A DNA stretch of 6,919 nt from Alphaproteobacteria bacterium (GTDB lineage Bacteria > Pseudomonadota > Alphaproteobacteria > Rhizobiales > Devosiaceae), in contig JAHJOS010000502.1 of the NCBI GenBank assembly GCA_018820005.1, positions 1 to 6,919 of the forward strand. Reading direction: 5' to 3'. Below, one piece after another: positions 5,847 to 6,919 of this stretch (its first letter is position 1; each line of letters begins with the position of its first letter). The notes beneath the pieces are model-generated. The model ran no database searches, had not been told where the DNA came from, and saw only the letters and a list, made by a program, of their open reading frames with translations. The position numbers were made by a program, and so were the translations under genes.

Positions 5847-6919
5847 CCGGTCTGGTCGCCCCAGCAGGATGCCGCCCTCAAGGCGGTGTCCGATTGGCTC
5901 AAGGAGCCCAATGGCAAGCAGGTGTTCCGCCTGTTTGGCTGGGCTGGCACGGGCAAGTCGACACTGGCGGTGCATCTGGCGCAGGATATCCGCAGCGTCA
6001 AATATGCCGCCTTCACCGGCAAGGCGGCGCTGGTGATGCGCAAGCGCGGCTGCAAGGGCGCGCAGACCATCCATAGTCTGATCTATTCGCTGGTCAGCGA
6101 AAAGGATGGCGAGCCGCGCTTCGTGCTCGATTCCGAGAGCCCGGCGGCCGATGCCGATCTCATCGTCATCGACGAAGTCTCGATGGTCGATGAAGCGCTG
6201 GGCAGCGATCTCTTGAGCTTTGGTGTCAAGGTTCTGGTGCTGGGCGACCCGTTCCAGCTGCCGCCGGTGCAGGGGGCGGGGTTCTTCACCGCCGACGAGC
6301 CCGACATCATGCTCACCGAGATCCATCGCCAGGCCGCGGACAATCCGATCATTCATCTGTCCATGCAGGTGCGCGAGGGCGGCTTTCTCGAGCGTGGCAG
6401 CTATGGCGAATCCATCGTGGTGGGTCGCGATAATGTCGACCGCAATGCGGTGCTGGAGGCCGACCAGGTGCTGGTGGGCCGCAACAAGACGCGGCTGCAG
6501 TACAATGACCGGCTGCGCGAACTCAAGGGCCTGCCCTTCCATGAGCCGGTCGAAGGTGACCGCATGGTCTGCCTGCGCAACAATCCGCGCAAAAAACTGC
6601 TCAACGGCCAGATCTGGATTGTAACGGAGGCGACACGACGCACCAATGGCAAGTGGAGCCTGCTGCTGGGGGCCGACGAGGGCAAGGGCGAAGCCAAGGT
6701 GCTCACCCACAAGGCCTTCTTTGCCGGCGAGGAAGACGCCATGAGCTGGCCGGAGCGGCGACAGTTCGACGAGTTCACCTTTGGCTATTGCCTGACGGTG
6801 CATAAGGCGCAGGGCAGCCAATGGGACAATGTGTATCTGTTCGACGAGAGCTTTGTGTTCCGCGAGGAGCGGGCGCGCTGGCTCTATACCGGCATCACCC
6901 GCGCGGCCGAAAAGATCAC
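5844..6919 (+). CDS. Compact RecD-like superfamily 1 DNA helicase, C-terminus cut by window edge
   Basis: ATP-dependent DNA helicase of the SF1B RecD/Dda type; 358 residues are visible. The motifs appear in order: Q-motif SPQQDAAL (5-12); Walker A GWAGTGKST (32-40); motif Ia AAFTGKAALVMRKRG (55-69); Walker B LIVIDEVSMVD (106-116, D110/E111); motif III VLGDPFQLPPV (132-142); LTEIHRQ (157-163), whose R162 is the likely arginine finger; motif V TVHKAQGSQWDNV (318-330); and motif VI WLYTGITRAAEKI (346-358), where the window ends. Only a short tail should be missing. It is far shorter than RecD or RecD2 and lacks their N-terminal domains, so it is closer in size to phage T4 Dda. I see no phage gene nearby. 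The Q-motif starts at residue 5, which supports this ATG. It shares one base with the preceding stop (TGATG) and has no clear Shine-Dalgarno, so it is probably translated by reinitiation. The role in repair or recombination is inferred from the family; known chromosomal targets are unclear. Confidence 0.93.
   Translation, partial: MPVWSPQQDAALKAVSDWLKEPNGKQVFRLFGWAGTGKSTLAVHLAQDIRSVKYAAFTGKAALVMRKRGCKGAQTIHSLIYSLVSEKDGEPRFVLDSESPAADADLIVIDEVSMVDEALGSDLLSFGVKVLVLGDPFQLPPVQGAGFFTADEPDIMLTEIHRQAADNPIIHLSMQVREGGFLERGSYGESIVVGRDNVDRNAVLEADQVLVGRNKTRLQYNDRLRELKGLPFHEPVEGDRMVCLRNNPRKKLLNGQIWIVTEATRRTNGKWSLLLGADEGKGEAKVLTHKAFFAGEEDAMSWPERRQFDEFTFGYCLTVHKAQGSQWDNVYLFDESFVFREERARWLYTGITRAAEKI

Noticed and set aside
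5652..6821. A 389-codon open frame on the minus strand
   Set aside because: It is antisense to the helicase and the hydrolase end. Its Ala/Leu/His-rich composition is typical of mirror frames in GC-rich genomes, while the plus strand has all SF1 motifs.

Overview
The window is GC-rich and gene-dense, with codon use and gene content typical of an alphaproteobacterium. The best guess is a Hyphomicrobiales (Rhizobiales) relative such as Devosia; this rests on general resemblance of the proteins, not on a marker gene. It looks like ordinary chromosome. I see no tRNA or rRNA gene, insertion sequence, phage gene, CRISPR array or long repeat.

Left half, minus strand (1-3955). A very large open frame starts at 3483 and runs out of the window at base 1 without a stop. 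It encodes the first 1161 residues of an exported bacterial alpha-2-macroglobulin-like protein, with a signal peptide, a four-cysteine PAN/Apple-like domain, a helical TPR-like region and then a chain of macroglobulin domains. The C-terminal part, where any thioester would lie, is missing. Upstream of it, in the same direction and 109 bases away, is a small DGPF/YCII-family protein (3593-3955).

Centre (3956-4106). A 151-base divergent intergenic region separates the minus-strand genes from a plus-strand operon. It holds a TTGACC -35-like element, a perfect 10-base palindrome TTAGCGCTAA with the look of a LacI-family operator, and strong Shine-Dalgarno sequences for both flanking genes.

Right half, plus strand (4107-6919). 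Three genes are packed with overlapping ends: an aldo/keto reductase, a fumarylacetoacetate-hydrolase-family enzyme (GTG start, 8-base overlap) and a compact RecD-like SF1 DNA helicase (TGATG junction, 1-base overlap), which is cut by the window edge inside motif VI. The first two suggest catabolism of a small carbonyl or sugar-derived compound; the substrate cannot be read from sequence. The helicase is functionally unrelated and appears to be expressed by translational coupling to them.

No clearly new biological system is visible. The points most worth checking are the PAN-TPR-macroglobulin architecture, the putative operator, and the helicase joined to a metabolic operon.
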